Shown here: piece after piece, positions 19,902 through 20,971 of the stretch
How positions within the stretch are numbered: the stretch's first letter is position 1
How the letters are laid out: every line of letters begins with the position of its first letter
Source of the DNA: a virus
Length of the DNA stretch: 20,971 nucleotides
Strand: one strand, 5' to 3'
IMG/VR virus record: IMGVR_UViG_3300025070_000292
Location: 1 to 20,971 of that record
Translations under genes and position numbers: made by a program
Notes under the pieces: generated by a model
The model's database searches: none
Seen by the model: only the letters and a program-made list of their open reading frames with translations
Told to the model about the DNA's origin: nothing

Positions 19902-20971
19902 TATACTACGTCTCCTAATCTTTGTGAAGTTGCAAACATATCTCTAGCACCACCCATTCCTTGTGACTCTTCTGATACTTGTCCACCCGCTTCTAAATGT
20001 TTCATCATGTTCTCCATAACTTGTGCTCCCTGATCTATATCTCCACCACCTGCGTTTCTAACAGCATCTGCAGTAAATACAAACTCATTTACACTTAATC
20101 TTGCAGGCACATCGTCTGCTTTTTCTTGTTTTCCTATAGGTACAAACCCACCTTCAGCTCTATAATCTTTTTCCATACCACCAAGGTCCATGATTCCACC
20201 TTCTGCTTTTTGATTTTGTGCAGAAAGTATAGCATTTACAGTGTTAGCATCTGTTTGAGTCATTGTAGAAATTGTATCTACATCCATGCCTCTATTATTC
20301 ATATCTAAAATCATTGCTGTAGTTTGTTCATCAACTACAGGACCTGCATTTTCAAACCCTATTCTCCCACCGTTAGCTGCGTTTGCATATGTAATAGCCA
20401 TTTCTTCTGGTGAATATTTTCTTGATGCAACTGTTGGTAAAAAATTCATGTTTGCTGCTAGTCCTTGTTTTTGATCTAATAAGTTTGCAGCTTTTTTATA
20501 GTCTGATAAATTTATTCCTGTATTGTCATCAGGTAAACCTGGTGTGTCAGACTCTGTATTTTTAGTAAATAAACCTGCTCCAATACCACCAACTATTGGT
20601 ACAATGTTTTTACCTATACCACTTAAAATTGAACCACCATAAGTTTGAGACTCTGGATCATTTTTATTTATTTTTGTTCCTAAAAGATCGGTTACTTTTT
20701 CTGCTCCCGTTGAAACAGTATCTCCAATAACTTCAAAAAAATCATCTAGTTTTCCTCCACCATATTTTTCAGGCAAATATTTATTTCCTAAATATGTGGC
20801 TGCAGCAGCAGTAGCTGCTTTTCCTAATTTACTTCCTTTAATTGGATCCATAATATTTTCTTGGAACCATGATCCAATACCATATTGTTTTCTTCCATCT
20901 AGACCCATGATACCACCATACGCTGCCATTTGTCTGTCAGGTAATACTGGTCCCGTTGGTTTAGGTGCAAA
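19901..20971 (-). CDS. Putative virion protein with repeated Gly-Gly motifs, 5' end cut by window edge
   Basis: An ATG at 20929 would give 342 residues, but no ribosome-binding site precedes it, and the frame stays open for 14 more codons (FAPKPTGPVLPDRQ) to the window edge, so the true start probably lies outside. Visible parts are YGGIMGLDGRKQYGIGS, a hydrophobic glycine-rich segment (ILSGIGKNIVPIVGGIGAGL), NGGRIGFENAG, AEGGIMDLGG, AEGGFVPIG and a conserved DDVPARLSVNEFVFTADAVR block followed by GGGDIDQGA. That block is common in marine phage virion proteins, of unknown role. It heads the visible structural operon. Confidence 0.65.
   Translation of the reverse strand, partial: FAPKPTGPVLPDRQMAAYGGIMGLDGRKQYGIGSWFQENIMDPIKGSKLGKAATAAAATYLGNKYLPEKYGGGKLDDFFEVIGDTVSTGAEKVTDLLGTKINKNDPESQTYGGSILSGIGKNIVPIVGGIGAGLFTKNTESDTPGLPDDNTGINLSDYKKAANLLDQKQGLAANMNFLPTVASRKYSPEEMAITYANAANGGRIGFENAGPVVDEQTTAMILDMNNRGMDVDTISTMTQTDANTVNAILSAQNQKAEGGIMDLGGMEKDYRAEGGFVPIGKQEKADDVPARLSVNEFVFTADAVRNAGGGDIDQGAQVMENMMKHLEAGGQVSEESQGMGGARDMFATSQRLGDVV

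Noticed and set aside
1-20971. CRISPR array or insertion sequence
   Set aside because: No regularly spaced direct repeats with unique spacers, no transposase and no terminal inverted repeats were seen.

Overview
This AT-rich, very tightly packed window looks like about half of the genome of a marine tailed bacteriophage. Almost every gene is on the minus strand, most neighbours touch or overlap by 1 to 29 bases (TAATG and ATGA junctions are common), and several small proteins resemble ones I remember from uncultured marine (Mediterranean) phage genomes and pelagiphages. A SAR11-like or other low-GC marine bacterial host is an inference from base composition and that resemblance. No terminase, portal, capsid, integrase or RNA polymerase gene lies in the window, and both ends cut through genes.

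Left part (1-2028, read leftward apart from one small gene): a PD-(D/E)XK exonuclease cut by the left edge, two small unknown proteins, a second PD-(D/E)XK nuclease resembling Holliday-junction resolvases, a small zinc-finger protein and a ribbon-helix-helix-like protein. They follow a consensus-like promoter at 1784-1813. A small rightward gene for an exported cysteine-containing protein diverges from it. Next comes the largest gene-free interval (2029-2244), which has two inverted repeats and a GC-richer stretch.

Middle part (2245-11326, leftward): a replication module. From upstream to downstream it holds two conserved unknown proteins, a putative ssDNA-binding protein, a primase of the archaeo-eukaryotic type resembling TOTE primases, a UvrD-like helicase, a DUF3310 protein, a family A DNA polymerase with Leu at the E. 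coli position 762, a conserved 215-residue protein and a run of small membrane, zinc-ribbon and basic proteins. A further promoter at 2643-2671 drives the last two genes. A SNF2-type helicase (11381-12811) is the only large rightward gene. Its promoter and the promoter of the leftward replication operon are superimposed as mirror images in 36 bp.

Right part (12843-20971, leftward): a virion and lysis module with three structural or ejection-type proteins, a 1471-residue putative internal virion protein, a holin-like 59-residue protein and an M15 peptidase endolysin.

Six small genes were found by reading the reverse strand directly (641-808, 2668-2802, 3222-3392, 3743-3883, 13332-13511, and the open end of the gene at 20971). 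The most unusual signals are the mirror-image promoters, two apparently leaderless genes, and a dispersed tandem heptamer, G[GT]TCC[GC][AT], that keeps the same strand orientation whatever the direction of the host gene. Domain calls rest on motifs read by eye; no database search was possible.
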